Positions 41,882 to 50,944 of a stretch of 53,895 bases of DNA are shown here, piece after piece. Source of the stretch: an uncultured Eubacterium sp. (lineage in GTDB: Bacteria; Bacillota; Clostridia; Peptostreptococcales; Anaerovoracaceae); NCBI GenBank assembly GCA_937894585.1, contig CALBGO010000094.1:1-53895 (forward strand), read 5' to 3'. Position numbers and translations under genes: made by a program. Position 1 is the stretch's first letter; every line of letters begins with the position of its first letter. The notes below the pieces were generated by a model. That model had not been told where the DNA came from and ran no database searches. It saw nothing but the letters and a program-made list of their open reading frames with translations.

Positions 41882-42361
41882 ATGGCAAAAAAGAAAATCA
41901 AAGAAATTATAGAAGAAATTTCAGCCGCTTTTATGGAAGAAAACGGTTTGGAACTTTATTATGTGGAATTTGTAAAAGAGGGAAGAGACTGGTTTCTCCG
42001 CGTATATATTGATAAACTTTCGGCATCTGCGGAAGAATATATCAGTACGGACGATTGCGAGAAAGTCAGCCGTTTTTTAAGCGAAGAACTCGACAGACTG
42101 GATCCGATAGAGCAGAATTACTATCTGGAAGTTTCATCTCCGGGTATGGACCGGCAGCTTCTGACAGAGCGACATTATGAGAAATATACCGGAAGGCAGG
42201 TTGAAGTAAAGCTTTACGAAGCCGTAGACGGTCGTAAAACCTTTGAAGGCGTTCTTCTGGGGCTTTCGGAAGGAAATGTAGTAATCAGAGACGAGCAGGA
42301 TAAGGAATGGATGTTCCCGCGTCAGCAGGTGGCAAAGACCAGCCTGGCAGTAGTTTTCTAA
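41882..42361 (+). CDS. rimP: Ribosome maturation factor RimP
   Basis: A 159-residue factor for 30S subunit maturation. The N-terminal alpha/beta domain includes GLELYYVEFVKEGRDWFLRV and YIDKLSASAEEYISTDDCEK. The family motif YYLEVSSPGMDRQLLTERHY is intact, followed by the C-terminal SH3-like barrel. The site before ATG 41882 is weak (AAAGG, 9 bases away). It heads the rimP-nusA-ylxR-ylxQ-infB-... cluster as in most Firmicutes, and lies 15 bases before nusA. Confidence 0.95.
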   Translation: MAKKKIKEIIEEISAAFMEENGLELYYVEFVKEGRDWFLRVYIDKLSASAEEYISTDDCEKVSRFLSEELDRLDPIEQNYYLEVSSPGMDRQLLTERHYEKYTGRQVEVKLYEAVDGRKTFEGVLLGLSEGNVVIRDEQDKEWMFPRQQVAKTSLAVVF

Positions 42362-42376
42362 GGAGGGTAAATACAA

Positions 42377-43462
42377 ATGAACAGAGAATTTATCGAGGCT
42401 ATAGAGGAACTGGAAAAAGAGAAACATATCTCCAAGGAGATTCTGATTGAAGCAATCGAATCCGCCCTGGTTTCAGCCTATAAGAAAAATTACGGCACAT
42501 CTCAGAATGTCAGAGTGGATATCGACAATGAGACCGGAGATATTGCCGTACTGATGAAAAAAGATATTGTTGAGGAAGTTTACGACGACATGATCGAAAT
42601 GTCTCTGGAAGAGGCGCAGGAGATCGACCCGAGATACGAAATCGGCGATGCCATAGAGTTTCAGGTGACGCCAAGAGACTTCGGCAGAATTGCCGCACAG
42701 ACTGCAAAACAGGTTGTGGTGCAGAGAATCAGAGAAGCGGAAAGAGGTATGATCTTTGACGATTTTATTACGAAGCAGGGAGAAATCGTAACCGGAATCG
42801 TACAGAGAAAGAGCGGTGAAACTCTCTTTGTAAATATGGGAAAGGCTGAAGGTATTCTGGCGGTTAACGAGCAGGTGCCGGGCGAGCGTTTCGAAGTTAA
42901 CGAACGCCTGAAAGTCTATATTATGGATGTTAAGAAAACAACCAAAGGACCGCAGGTATTTTTATCCCGCTCCCATCCGGGACTTGTAAAGCGTCTCTTT
43001 GAACTGGAAGTGCCTGAGATTCAGGACGGCATTGTAGAAATCAGAGGCATTGCGAGAGAAGCCGGCTCCAGAACGAAAATGGCAGTTTACACCGAAGACG
43101 AAAATGTAGATCCTGTAGGCGCCTGCGTGGGAACCCGCGGCAGCAGAGTGCAGGCTGTTGTGGATGAACTGGGGGGCGAAAAAATAGATATCATCTTCTG
43201 GAGCGAGGATCCGGAAGAACTGATCAGCAATGTGCTGAGTCCGGCAAAGGTTGAAAAGGTTATCATCGGAGAAGAAGAAAAGACCGCAACTGTAGTGGTT
43301 CCAGATTACCAGCTGTCTTTGGCCATCGGCAAAGAAGGGCAGAATGTAAGACTGGCAGCTAAGGTCAGCGGCTGGAAGATTGACATCAAGAGCCATACAC
43401 AGTATGAAGAAAGCATCAAAACCGAAGACGAAGGTGAAGAGGTTATTGAAATTGAAGACTAA
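42377..43462 (+). CDS. nusA: Transcription elongation/termination factor NusA
   Basis: A 361-residue NusA of the Firmicute length (no C-terminal acidic repeats as in E. coli). The N-terminal RNA polymerase-binding domain is residues 1-125, then S1 (about 133-200; GEIVTGIVQRKSGETLFVNM), KH1 (VGACVGTRGSRVQAVVDELG) and KH2 (QLSLAIGKEGQNVRLAAKVS). The end is acidic (TEDEGEEVIEIED). It promotes pausing and intrinsic termination and may act on the leader hairpin of its own operon. AAGGAGGG precedes ATG 42377. Its end overlaps the ylxR start. Confidence 0.97.
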   Translation: MNREFIEAIEELEKEKHISKEILIEAIESALVSAYKKNYGTSQNVRVDIDNETGDIAVLMKKDIVEEVYDDMIEMSLEEAQEIDPRYEIGDAIEFQVTPRDFGRIAAQTAKQVVVQRIREAERGMIFDDFITKQGEIVTGIVQRKSGETLFVNMGKAEGILAVNEQVPGERFEVNERLKVYIMDVKKTTKGPQVFLSRSHPGLVKRLFELEVPEIQDGIVEIRGIAREAGSRTKMAVYTEDENVDPVGACVGTRGSRVQAVVDELGGEKIDIIFWSEDPEELISNVLSPAKVEKVIIGEEEKTATVVVPDYQLSLAIGKEGQNVRLAAKVSGWKIDIKSHTQYEESIKTEDEGEEVIEIED

Positions 43463-43727
43463 GAAGATTCCGATGAGACGGTGTGCGGGATGTATGGAAT
43501 CAAAGCCGAAGCAGGAGATGACCCGAATTGCTTTTTATGAGGGGAAACTGACAGTGGATTTAACAGGCAGAGCTTTGGGACGGGGCGTGTATCTGTGCAG
43601 CGATCCTGTATGCAGGGAAACGGCAAAGAAAAAGAGAGCGCTGCAGCGAAGCTTTAAGACCAATATTTCTGTAAGCGAAACGGACAGAATCTTTGAAGAA
43701 CTGGAGAAGTTCGATGAACGGAAATAA
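43452..43727 (+). CDS. ylxR: YlxR family RNA-binding protein (RnpM-type)
   Basis: A 91-residue basic protein of the YlxR family, described in Bacillus as a modulator of RNase P. The defining start KKIPMRRCAGCMESKPKQEM and the GRALGRGVYLCSDPVC motif are present. The best start is TTG 43452 inside the nusA end, giving MKTKKIPMRRC, with GAGG (43439-43442) 9 bases upstream. The ATG at 43476 would cut the family N-terminus. It overlaps nusA by 11 bases and ylxQ by 14 bases. Confidence 0.88.
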   Translation: MKTKKIPMRRCAGCMESKPKQEMTRIAFYEGKLTVDLTGRALGRGVYLCSDPVCRETAKKKRALQRSFKTNISVSETDRIFEELEKFDERK

Positions 43728-44043
43728 AGTATACAGCTATCTTGGTTTTGCGGCAAAATCCAGAAATCTTGTGACAGGATACAACACCTGCGAAATGATG
43801 ATAAAGAAAAAGAAGCTGAAGCTTCTGATTCTGACCGAGGACTTAGCCGATAATACAGTTAAGAGAATGCAGCAGAAATGCAGCAGTAACAATGTAAAAT
43901 ATAGGATTTTCGGAAGGGCCGGTGAAATCGGCAGAATCTGCGGGAAACCCGGGAAAGGAATTTTCGGAATTACCGACAGTCACTTTGCGGAAATCATTTG
44001 TAAGGAGATTGACCTGATTCAATCAGAAAGGGAGGTGTTCTGA
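43714..44043 (+). CDS. ylxQ: L7Ae-family ribosomal protein-like YlxQ
   Basis: A 109-residue protein of the L7Ae/L30e/S12e fold, which binds kink-turn RNA. YSYLGFAAKSRNLVTGYNTC and KLKLLILTEDLADNTVKRMQ are typical, followed by GRICGKPGKGIFGITD. ATG 43714 lies within the ylxR end; GGAG lies just upstream. It sits between ylxR and infB, the usual Firmicute place. The T-box and other kink-turn RNAs are possible targets, but this is unproven. Confidence 0.9.
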   Translation: MNGNKVYSYLGFAAKSRNLVTGYNTCEMMIKKKKLKLLILTEDLADNTVKRMQQKCSSNNVKYRIFGRAGEIGRICGKPGKGIFGITDSHFAEIICKEIDLIQSEREVF

Positions 44044-46823
44044 TGACGAAAAAAGTACATGAACTGGCAAAAGAAATGAATATTTCAAGCAAGGAACTTC
44101 AGGAGCGCGCGGCGCAGCTGGGTATCAGTGTATCAAGTCATATGAGCGTACTGTCTGATGCAGATATTGACAGGATAAAGGGGACCAAAAAAGAGACAAA
44201 GATTGTAAAAGCCGAACCGAAGAAAAAGGGCGGTTCAAAACAGGAAGAACCGAGAGTGACCGTAAAAGCTGCGGTAAGACCCGGAATTGCGGGAAGACCG
44301 AAGCCGCCTGTGGGAAAACCGGTGGTTGATACGGAATATCTTGCGAATAAACATAAACCGCCTGTGGGAAAACCGGTGGTAAACAAAGAAGAACTGGATT
44401 CAAGAGAAAAGCAGAAACCGCCTGTAGGAAAACCTGTACCGAGAGCCGAAAAAGCTGAGGAAACATCTGCGAAAGAGGCAGCTGCCGCAGTGAAAACAGA
44501 AACGGTTCCGCAGGAAAAACCTGAAGTAAAAGCAGAGAAGGCTTCCGAAAAACCGGAAAAATCCGATACCAAGGTTTTGGAAAAGAGCGGAGAGAAGAAA
44601 CCGCGCGCTGAAGAGCGAGCAGGCCGTGAGGATAAACCGGAGCGTCGTGAAAAAAATGACAGAAACGGCAGAAATGACCGTGGCGACAGACGGGGTGCGC
44701 AGGGCGGAAGAAGCGACAGAAACGACAGAAGCGACAGACGCGATAAAAATGCCGGCGACCGCGGAGGAAGAAACAGCGGACGCACAGGTGAAAAATCAGG
44801 TCGTAACGACAGAAGCGACAGAGACAGACGCACAGGTCAGAATGGCAGAAATGACAGAAACAGTCAGGGGGCGAGAAAAGACCGTCCTCAGATGGATAAA
44901 ATGGAAACCAAGCCGAGCAGAAGAGATGATTCTAAGCGTAAGGCAGATAAAGGAAAAAATAAATTCGAGAAACTGGAAAGAAAATCATTGGAAAAACAGA
45001 CCCGTAAGAAACACAATAAACCGAAACCGGTGGCAGTAGAACCGGAAATCGAGGCAGAACCATTACCGGAAGGCACAATTGTAGTAAATGTGCCGATTAC
45101 CGTTGCAGGATTCTGTGAGCAGGCGGAAGTATCCACTTCACGCGTTATTATGACCCTGATGAAACTGGGCATTATGGCGAATATCAATCAGAATATTGAC
45201 GAAGACACTGTTATGATTCTGGCAGATGAGCTGGGAATCAGTGTTGCTGTCGGAAAAGTGGAAGACGAACTGGAAGAGGAAGGTCTGGAACTGTTTGAAG
45301 ATAAAGAAGAAGATCTGAAAGCAAGACCGCCGATTATTACTGTAATGGGCCATGTAGACCACGGAAAGACTTCTCTTCTTGACGCAATCAGAAAGACGAA
45401 TGTGACCTCCACCGAATCCGGCGGTATTACACAGCATATCGGTGCATCTGAAGTCAGAATCAACGGTCAGAAGATTGTATTCCTGGATACACCGGGTCAC
45501 GAGGCATTTACCGCAATGCGTGCAAGAGGCGCGCATGTTACAGACATTGCGGTGCTGGTTGTTGCGGCGGATGACAGCGTTAAACCGCAGACCATCGAAT
45601 CCATCAGCCACGCCAAAGCCGCAGGTGTTCCGATTATCGTTGCCATCAACAAGATTGATAAACCGGCTGCAAATCCGGACAGAGTAAAACAGGATCTGAC
45701 AGAGCACGGTATTCTGGTAGAAGATTGGGGCGGCGATGTAATCAGCGTGCCTGTATCGGCAAAGAGCGGTGAAGGTATCGTAAACCTTCTTGAAATGATT
45801 CTGCTGCAGGCAGAAATGATGGAACTTCGTGCAAATCCGAACAGACTTGCTATGGGTTCTGTAATCGAAGCAAGACTGGATAAGGCAAAGGGTCCGGTTG
45901 CGACACTGCTGGTTACCAACGGTACACTGCAGGCAGGACAGAGCGTAGTGGCAGGAACCTGCTCCGGCAGAATCCGTCTGATGACAGACTTCAAGGGCAA
46001 GACCATCAAAAAGGCAGGTCCTGCAACCGCAGTTGAAATTCTCGGTCTGACCGACGTTCCGCAGGCCGGTGACGAATTCAACGCAGTAAAAGACGACAAG
46101 GTCGCAAGAGAAATTGCAGAAAACCGAAAAGAAAAACTCAGAGAAGAAGTGCTGGCAAGAAATGCAAGCACTACTTTGGAAAAGCTGTTCAGCCAGATTC
46201 AGGAAGGCGAAGTCAAGGAATTGAACCTGATTATCAAGGGCGATGTGCAGGGTTCCGTCGGTGCTCTGATTGCATCATTGGAAAAGCTGAACAACGAAAA
46301 TGTGAAGGTGAATGTAATCCATTCCGGCGTAGGTACTGTAACAGAATCCGATGTTATGCTGGCAGGAACTGCCGGTGCGATCATCATCGGCTTCAATGTA
46401 AGACCGAGCACTGCGGTACAGACTATGGCGGACAGAGAGAACATCGAAATCAGAAGCTACCGTGTCATTTACGATGTAATCGATGATGTGGAAAACGCTA
46501 TGAAGGGTATGCTGGATCCCGAATTTAAAGAAGAAATTCTGGGTAAAGTGGAAATCAGAACAACCTTTAAGGTTCCGGGAGTCGGCATCATCGGCGGCGC
46601 CTATGTACAGGAAGGTAAGGTTGTCAGAAATGCGGAAGTCCGTCTGGTACGCGACGGTATCGTAATCCATGAAGGCAAGATTTCATCCCTGAAGAGATTT
46701 AAGGATGATGCAAAAGAGGTTGCTTCCGGCTACGAATGCGGTATCGGTATCGAATCTTACAACGATATTAAGGAAGGCGATATTATCGAATGCTTCCATA
46801 TGGTTGAAATTGAAAGAAAATAA
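44043..46823 (+). CDS. infB: Translation initiation factor IF-2
   Basis: A 926-residue GTPase that brings fMet-tRNA to the 30S subunit. The first 50 residues hold the IF-2 N domain (VHELAKEMNISSKELQERAA). Three KPPVGKPV repeats follow (about residues 82-140), then a long Arg/Asp/Asn/Gly-rich low-complexity stretch (about 190-300). The G domain starts near residue 428 with GHVDHGKTSLLDAI, DTPGHEAFTAMRARGA and NKIDKP. Domains II-IV end in GYECGIGIESYNDIKEGDII. GGGAGGTG precedes ATG 44043, overlapping the ylxQ stop by 1 base. Confidence 0.97.
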   Translation: MTKKVHELAKEMNISSKELQERAAQLGISVSSHMSVLSDADIDRIKGTKKETKIVKAEPKKKGGSKQEEPRVTVKAAVRPGIAGRPKPPVGKPVVDTEYLANKHKPPVGKPVVNKEELDSREKQKPPVGKPVPRAEKAEETSAKEAAAAVKTETVPQEKPEVKAEKASEKPEKSDTKVLEKSGEKKPRAEERAGREDKPERREKNDRNGRNDRGDRRGAQGGRSDRNDRSDRRDKNAGDRGGRNSGRTGEKSGRNDRSDRDRRTGQNGRNDRNSQGARKDRPQMDKMETKPSRRDDSKRKADKGKNKFEKLERKSLEKQTRKKHNKPKPVAVEPEIEAEPLPEGTIVVNVPITVAGFCEQAEVSTSRVIMTLMKLGIMANINQNIDEDTVMILADELGISVAVGKVEDELEEEGLELFEDKEEDLKARPPIITVMGHVDHGKTSLLDAIRKTNVTSTESGGITQHIGASEVRINGQKIVFLDTPGHEAFTAMRARGAHVTDIAVLVVAADDSVKPQTIESISHAKAAGVPIIVAINKIDKPAANPDRVKQDLTEHGILVEDWGGDVISVPVSAKSGEGIVNLLEMILLQAEMMELRANPNRLAMGSVIEARLDKAKGPVATLLVTNGTLQAGQSVVAGTCSGRIRLMTDFKGKTIKKAGPATAVEILGLTDVPQAGDEFNAVKDDKVAREIAENRKEKLREEVLARNASTTLEKLFSQIQEGEVKELNLIIKGDVQGSVGALIASLEKLNNENVKVNVIHSGVGTVTESDVMLAGTAGAIIIGFNVRPSTAVQTMADRENIEIRSYRVIYDVIDDVENAMKGMLDPEFKEEILGKVEIRTTFKVPGVGIIGGAYVQEGKVVRNAEVRLVRDGIVIHEGKISSLKRFKDDAKEVASGYECGIGIESYNDIKEGDIIECFHMVEIERK

Positions 46824-46841
46824 TACGCGTAAGATATAAGA

Positions 46842-47609
46842 TTGGAGTTCTGTTATGATATTTTTTTTTCAGCCACGGGAAATTCAAAATATGCGGCAGA
46901 CAGACTTTCGGAACACTTTCCGGGAGAAACGGTCTCCATTGCGGAGGCTTTTCGAAAAAAAGAGTTTATATATGAAGCAGGTGAAGGGGAGAAGATTATT
47001 TTCGTCTTCCCTGTTTACTTTTGGAATCTGCCGAGCATTGTCGGGGATTTTATCGGAAAACTGACTTTGAAAGGCGACACTTCCGGCGTATGTGCAGTGA
47101 TTACCTGCGGAGGACAGCTTCTGGGAGCAGATGCTGCTTTTCGTAAGGCGATGAAAAAACGGGAAATCTCTGTGCGGGCGGTGTATTCCTTAAAAATGCC
47201 GGATAACTGCGTGAACTATTTCAAGCTTCCTAATCCGGAAGCGCAGATTATGATGCTGCGCAGCGCAGAGAAAGATCTGGACGACATCATAGATTCCATT
47301 CAGTTTAATTTCAGAGTCAGCTACAAATCCGGTCCGGCGGGAAGACTTTGGACCGCGCTGTTAAAGCCGGTTTATAAAAGTCAGAGCAAAACAGGGAAAT
47401 ACCGTGTTAACACAAAGTGCATCGGGTGCGGACGCTGCAGGGATATATGCCCTGTTTCCGCGATTTCTATGGAAAACGGAAGACCGGTCTGGACAAAGAA
47501 AAAATGTGTATGGTGTCAGGGCTGTATTAACAGGTGCCCTGTGCAGGCCATACAGTTTGGAAAAAGAACAGAAAAGAGGGGACGCTATGTCCACCCGATT
47601 TTTAAGTAG
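46842..47609 (+). CDS. EFR1-type ferredoxin with flavodoxin domain; start disputed by T9 tract
   Basis: A protein of about 250 residues: a flavodoxin-like N-terminal domain (FFSATGNSKYAADRLSEHF, VFPVYFWNLPSIVGDFIG) and a C-terminal two-cluster ferredoxin (CIGCGRCRDICPVSAI and CVWCQGCINRCPVQAIQFG). It should move electrons in an anaerobe. In-frame translation needs TTG 46842, which lacks a ribosome binding site. ATG 46855 has GGAG 7 bases upstream and would give MIFFFSATGNSKY, the normal family start, only if the T run (46861-46869, nine T) held ten T. It may be a sequence error, a phase-variable tract or transcriptional slippage. It interrupts infB-rbfA, which are usually adjacent. Confidence 0.8.
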   Translation: MEFCYDIFFSATGNSKYAADRLSEHFPGETVSIAEAFRKKEFIYEAGEGEKIIFVFPVYFWNLPSIVGDFIGKLTLKGDTSGVCAVITCGGQLLGADAAFRKAMKKREISVRAVYSLKMPDNCVNYFKLPNPEAQIMMLRSAEKDLDDIIDSIQFNFRVSYKSGPAGRLWTALLKPVYKSQSKTGKYRVNTKCIGCGRCRDICPVSAISMENGRPVWTKKKCVWCQGCINRCPVQAIQFGKRTEKRGRYVHPIFK

Positions 47610-47642
47610 GGCGGCATAAGCGGCCTCCTGAAAGGATATTTT

Positions 47643-48026
47643 ATGGGAAAAGGATACAGACAGGGGCGTCTCGGAGAAGAAATCAGAAGAATTATCAGCG
47701 AGATGCTGCTTCGGGACATTAAAGATCCCCGGTTACAGGATGCAATGGTGAGTCTGTCCGCCGTGGAAGTGACTTCGGACGGCAGTTACGCCACATGCTA
47801 TGTGACCATTCTTTCCGTCAGCGGAAATGAAGAAGAGAAAAAAGAAAAAGAAGAACAGGTGCTTGCAGGACTTCGGAGTGCAAAAGGTCTGATGAAAAAA
47901 GAAATCGGCCGTCAGGTGAAGCTGCGTCATATTCCTGAACTGATTTTCAAACTGGATACCTCTATGGAATACGGCAGACATATTTCAGAGGTGATTGAAA
48001 AACTGGGTATTGACCATGAAGAATAA
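47643..48026 (+). CDS. rbfA: Ribosome-binding factor A
   Basis: A 127-residue KH-fold protein for 16S rRNA 5'-end maturation of the 30S subunit. RQGRLGEEIRRIISEMLLRD, IKDPRLQDAMVSLSAVEVTS and DGSYATCYVTIL are typical, and the C-terminal LRHIPELIFKLDTSMEYGRH motif is intact. CTCCTGAAAGGAT precedes ATG 47643. Its end overlaps the next gene by 11 bases. Confidence 0.95.
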   Translation: MGKGYRQGRLGEEIRRIISEMLLRDIKDPRLQDAMVSLSAVEVTSDGSYATCYVTILSVSGNEEEKKEKEEQVLAGLRSAKGLMKKEIGRQVKLRHIPELIFKLDTSMEYGRHISEVIEKLGIDHEE

Positions 48027-48984
48027 TACTTTTGAAGAAATTGCGGGCGTTCTTTCGGCTTCCGAAAAGGTTTTGATTTTTCCCCATGTTAATATGGACG
48101 GCGATGCATTGGGTTCCGCAGCGGCGCTGTGCAGAGGACTTCGAAAAATCGGAAAAGAGTGTTATGTGCTCATTGAAGATGATATTCCATTCAATTTGGA
48201 ATTTCTGGACAAAGGATACTGCACGAAAGACAAAAATATCATCGCACATGCCGATGTATCCGTCTGCGTGGACTGCGGCGACACCGGCCGCTTTGAAAAG
48301 CGAAAGGAAAAATTTGCGCAGGCGCCGGTTTCGGTATGTATAGACCACCATGCCACTACGGAATTTTTCTGCGAGGTTAATTATGTGGAGCCTGCGGCTG
48401 CGGCGACGGGAGAGCTGATTTTCCGTCTCCTGAAAACTATGGGAATTGAAATCGACTGCGATATAGCGGAGTCTCTTTACGCAGCCATTACTACGGACAC
48501 GGGGAATTTTCAGTACAGCAATACCACCGTTGAAACCCATCTGATTGCGGCAGAGCTTTGCGCTTTGGGAATTAATCCCGGGGATATCAGCATTGAGATT
48601 TATGAAAACGCCCGGATTGAAAAGCTTCTTTTGGAGGCGGCGGCGCTTCGTACTATGACGACCCTTTCCGGCGGAAAAGGGGTTATTGCTTATGTAACGC
48701 AGGAAATGCTGAAAGAAACCGGCGCTCGTTCTGACGAAACAGAGGGCATTGTTCAGAAACTGAGAAGCATTGCAGGCGTTGAAGTTGCGGCTTTGATGAA
48801 AGAAACCGATGACGGCAGAATCAAGGTCAGTATGCGTTCAAAAAAATATGTGGATGTGGCTGAAATTGCCGCCGGATTTTCCGGCGGCGGCCATGTACGC
48901 GCGGCAGGCTGCACTTTTTACTGCGGACTGACGGAAGCCTTTGATAAACTGAAAGAAAAGATAACAGACAGCTTGGAGATATGA
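48016..48984 (+). CDS. nrnA: DHH-family bifunctional oligoribonuclease / PAP phosphatase
   Basis: A 322-residue DHH/DHHA1 phosphoesterase, NrnA type. It degrades short RNA oligomers and pAp in the cytosol. The motifs are HVNMDGDALGSAAAL (I), VDCGDTGRF (II), CIDHHATTEFF (III) and AAITTDTGNFQYSNTTVE (IV). The DHHA1 glycine-rich FSGGGHVRAAGC ends the C-terminal domain. ATG 48016 lies inside rbfA with no strong ribosome binding site, so coupling with rbfA is likely; a TTG at 47995 after GAGGTG is too close to its site. It overlaps truB by 4 bases. Confidence 0.94.
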   Translation: MKNNTFEEIAGVLSASEKVLIFPHVNMDGDALGSAAALCRGLRKIGKECYVLIEDDIPFNLEFLDKGYCTKDKNIIAHADVSVCVDCGDTGRFEKRKEKFAQAPVSVCIDHHATTEFFCEVNYVEPAAAATGELIFRLLKTMGIEIDCDIAESLYAAITTDTGNFQYSNTTVETHLIAAELCALGINPGDISIEIYENARIEKLLLEAAALRTMTTLSGGKGVIAYVTQEMLKETGARSDETEGIVQKLRSIAGVEVAALMKETDDGRIKVSMRSKKYVDVAEIAAGFSGGGHVRAAGCTFYCGLTEAFDKLKEKITDSLEI

Positions 48985-49940
48985 TTACAGAAGGTATTTT
49001 AAACATCAATAAACCGCAGAATATGACTTCCCACGATGTAGTCAGTGTCTGCAGAAGGGTGCTCGGCATCAGAAAAATCGGCCATACCGGAACTTTAGAT
49101 CCCATGGCGACCGGTGTTCTTCCCATTTGTATCGGAAGAAGCACTCGTATGATCGAATACTTGGACATGGATATGAAAAAGTATCGGTGTACTATGGAAC
49201 TGGGGCTTGAGACGGATACGCAGGATATTTGGGGAGAAGTTTTGGGCAGATATCCCGTAACTTGTACGGAAGAAGATGTCAGGAAGGCGTTTTCTGCTTT
49301 TCACGGTGTTATAGACCAGAGACCGCCCATGTATTCGGCGCTGAAAGTAGACGGAAAAAGGCTTTACGAGTATGCCAGAGAGGGAAAAACCGTCGATGTG
49401 AAGACGCGGAAGATTTATATTAAATCGCTGGAGATTGAGAGCATTTTTCCGAATGGAGAAAAAACGGTGACTTTTACTGTGGAATGCTCAAAAGGAACTT
49501 ACATCAGGACCATCTGTCAGGATGCAGGTCTTGCTTTGGGGTGCCGCGGCACCTTGACAGCCCTTAAAAGACTTGCCGGCGGTATCTTTACGGCGGAGGA
49601 AGCTGTGGATCTTGAGGAGCTGAAAACTATGGAGCCCGCTGCCATCGAAAAAAAGCTTTATTCTTCGGATGCGCCTCTTGTTCATTTTGGAAAAGCAGTG
49701 ACAGATGAAGAAACAGGTTTGAAATTTACGACCGGATGGCATCTGCCTCTTTCCCGGTGTGAGATTGCAGAAAAACCGGAATTTGAAGAAAAGGATTTCT
49801 GCTTGCCTCTCAGAGAGGAATTCCGCAGAGCTTACAGAGTTTACGCAAACATCGGCGGCAGAGAAACTTTTCTGGGTGTTGCCTTTTATGATAACAGATA
49901 CAGAAAACTGGTTGCAGATAAGATATTTTTTACGAGGTGA
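48981..49940 (+). CDS. truB: tRNA pseudouridine-55 synthase
   Basis: A 319-residue enzyme that makes pseudouridine 55 in the T arm of tRNA. The catalytic aspartate lies in GHTGTLDPMATGVLPIC. GILNINKPQNMTSHDVVSVC starts the protein, RPPMYSALKVDGKRLYEYAR and CSKGTYIRTICQDAGLALGC follow. The C-terminal part is a PUA-like extension. It overlaps nrnA by 4 bases and ends where ribF begins. Position in the cluster is standard. Confidence 0.96.
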   Translation: MITEGILNINKPQNMTSHDVVSVCRRVLGIRKIGHTGTLDPMATGVLPICIGRSTRMIEYLDMDMKKYRCTMELGLETDTQDIWGEVLGRYPVTCTEEDVRKAFSAFHGVIDQRPPMYSALKVDGKRLYEYAREGKTVDVKTRKIYIKSLEIESIFPNGEKTVTFTVECSKGTYIRTICQDAGLALGCRGTLTALKRLAGGIFTAEEAVDLEELKTMEPAAIEKKLYSSDAPLVHFGKAVTDEETGLKFTTGWHLPLSRCEIAEKPEFEEKDFCLPLREEFRRAYRVYANIGGRETFLGVAFYDNRYRKLVADKIFFTR

Positions 49941-49945
49941 TGAGT

Positions 49946-50890
49946 ATGGAAATATTCGAAACATTAGATGCGGTTTCGGGCATCAGACCTTCCGCGGTAG
50001 CTCTTGGAAATTTCGACGGCGTTCATCTGGGGCATCAGGAGCTGATTAAGAAAACCGTTGAAAAAGCCCGCAGGGAAGGTCTTGCAGCGGCAGTATTTAC
50101 TTTTTCCAATCATCCTAAGGATTTGCTGCCGAAAGAAAAAAAGGTAAAGAATATTATCGTTCGCGAAGATAAGGAAAAGCTGATTGCTTCTCTGGGCGTC
50201 GATTATCTGTTCAATGTGCCTTTTACGAAGGCGATTATGACTATGAGCCCGCAGGATTTTGTAAAGAAGCTTCTGGTTGATAAATTCAATATGAAGGCGG
50301 CATTTTGCGGATTCAACTACCATTTCGGTTATAAGGCGGCAGGAAATCCTGAAGTTCTGCGCAGTCTGGGACAGACTTTGGGCTATCAGGTGACGGAAAT
50401 CCCGCCGTACAAAATCAAAGGAGAGGTTGTAAGCTCTTCGTTGATTCGGACACTGATAGCGTCCGGACAGGTGGAAAAGTGCAGGACCTATATGGGACGC
50501 CATTATACCATCGGTGGTGAAGTGGTTGTGGGCAACCGTCTTGGCAAAAAGCTGGGATTTCCGACTTCCAATTTGGTGATAGATCCTTCCATGGTGACGC
50601 CGCCTAACGGTGTTTATGTGACTTACTGCACTTACAACGGAGTCCGCTATCCAGGCGTAACCAATGTGGGAATCAAGCCCACCATCGGTCACTATAACAA
50701 AAATGTAGAAACTCATATTTTTAATTTTGATAAGGAACTTTACGGAAAGCACATTACGGTGGAATTTTTGAAGAAGACCCGCGACGAAGTGAAGTTCGAC
50801 AGCGTGCGCGAGCTTTCCGAGCAGATTGTCAGAGACTGCAGAGACGCCAGAGTCTTTCATGAAAAGCTGAAAGAGCGGGGAGAAGTTTAA
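49946..50890 (+). CDS. ribF: Bifunctional riboflavin kinase / FAD synthetase
   Basis: A 314-residue enzyme that converts riboflavin to FMN and then FAD. The N-terminal nucleotidyltransferase has AVALGNFDGVHLGHQELI and the VSSSLIRTLI motif. The C-terminal flavokinase has GNRLGKKLGFPTSNLVIDPS and TNVGIKPTIG. FAD and FMN are cofactors of TrxB and the EFR1-type protein here. GAGGTG (49934-49939) is 6 bases before ATG 49946; two earlier starts overlap that site. Confidence 0.95.
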   Translation: MEIFETLDAVSGIRPSAVALGNFDGVHLGHQELIKKTVEKARREGLAAAVFTFSNHPKDLLPKEKKVKNIIVREDKEKLIASLGVDYLFNVPFTKAIMTMSPQDFVKKLLVDKFNMKAAFCGFNYHFGYKAAGNPEVLRSLGQTLGYQVTEIPPYKIKGEVVSSSLIRTLIASGQVEKCRTYMGRHYTIGGEVVVGNRLGKKLGFPTSNLVIDPSMVTPPNGVYVTYCTYNGVRYPGVTNVGIKPTIGHYNKNVETHIFNFDKELYGKHITVEFLKKTRDEVKFDSVRELSEQIVRDCRDARVFHEKLKERGEV

Positions 50891-50898
50891 TTTCAGCC

Positions 50899-50927
50899 TT
50901 GCAATGACATTTGAAATATGATATATT
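50899..50927 (+). promoter_or_regulatory. Promoter of rpsO
   Basis: TTGCAA (50899-50904), 17 bases, TATATT (50922-50927), with TGA before the -10 box. It gives rpsO a leader of about 80 bases. Confidence 0.7.
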
Positions 50928-50944
50928 TATAGAGTTGAAATTTA

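Noticed and set aside
44302..44430. DNA repeats of about 57 bases in infB as a mobile or CRISPR-like repeat
   Set aside because: Only three copies, in frame, encoding KPPVGKPV; they are a protein repeat.
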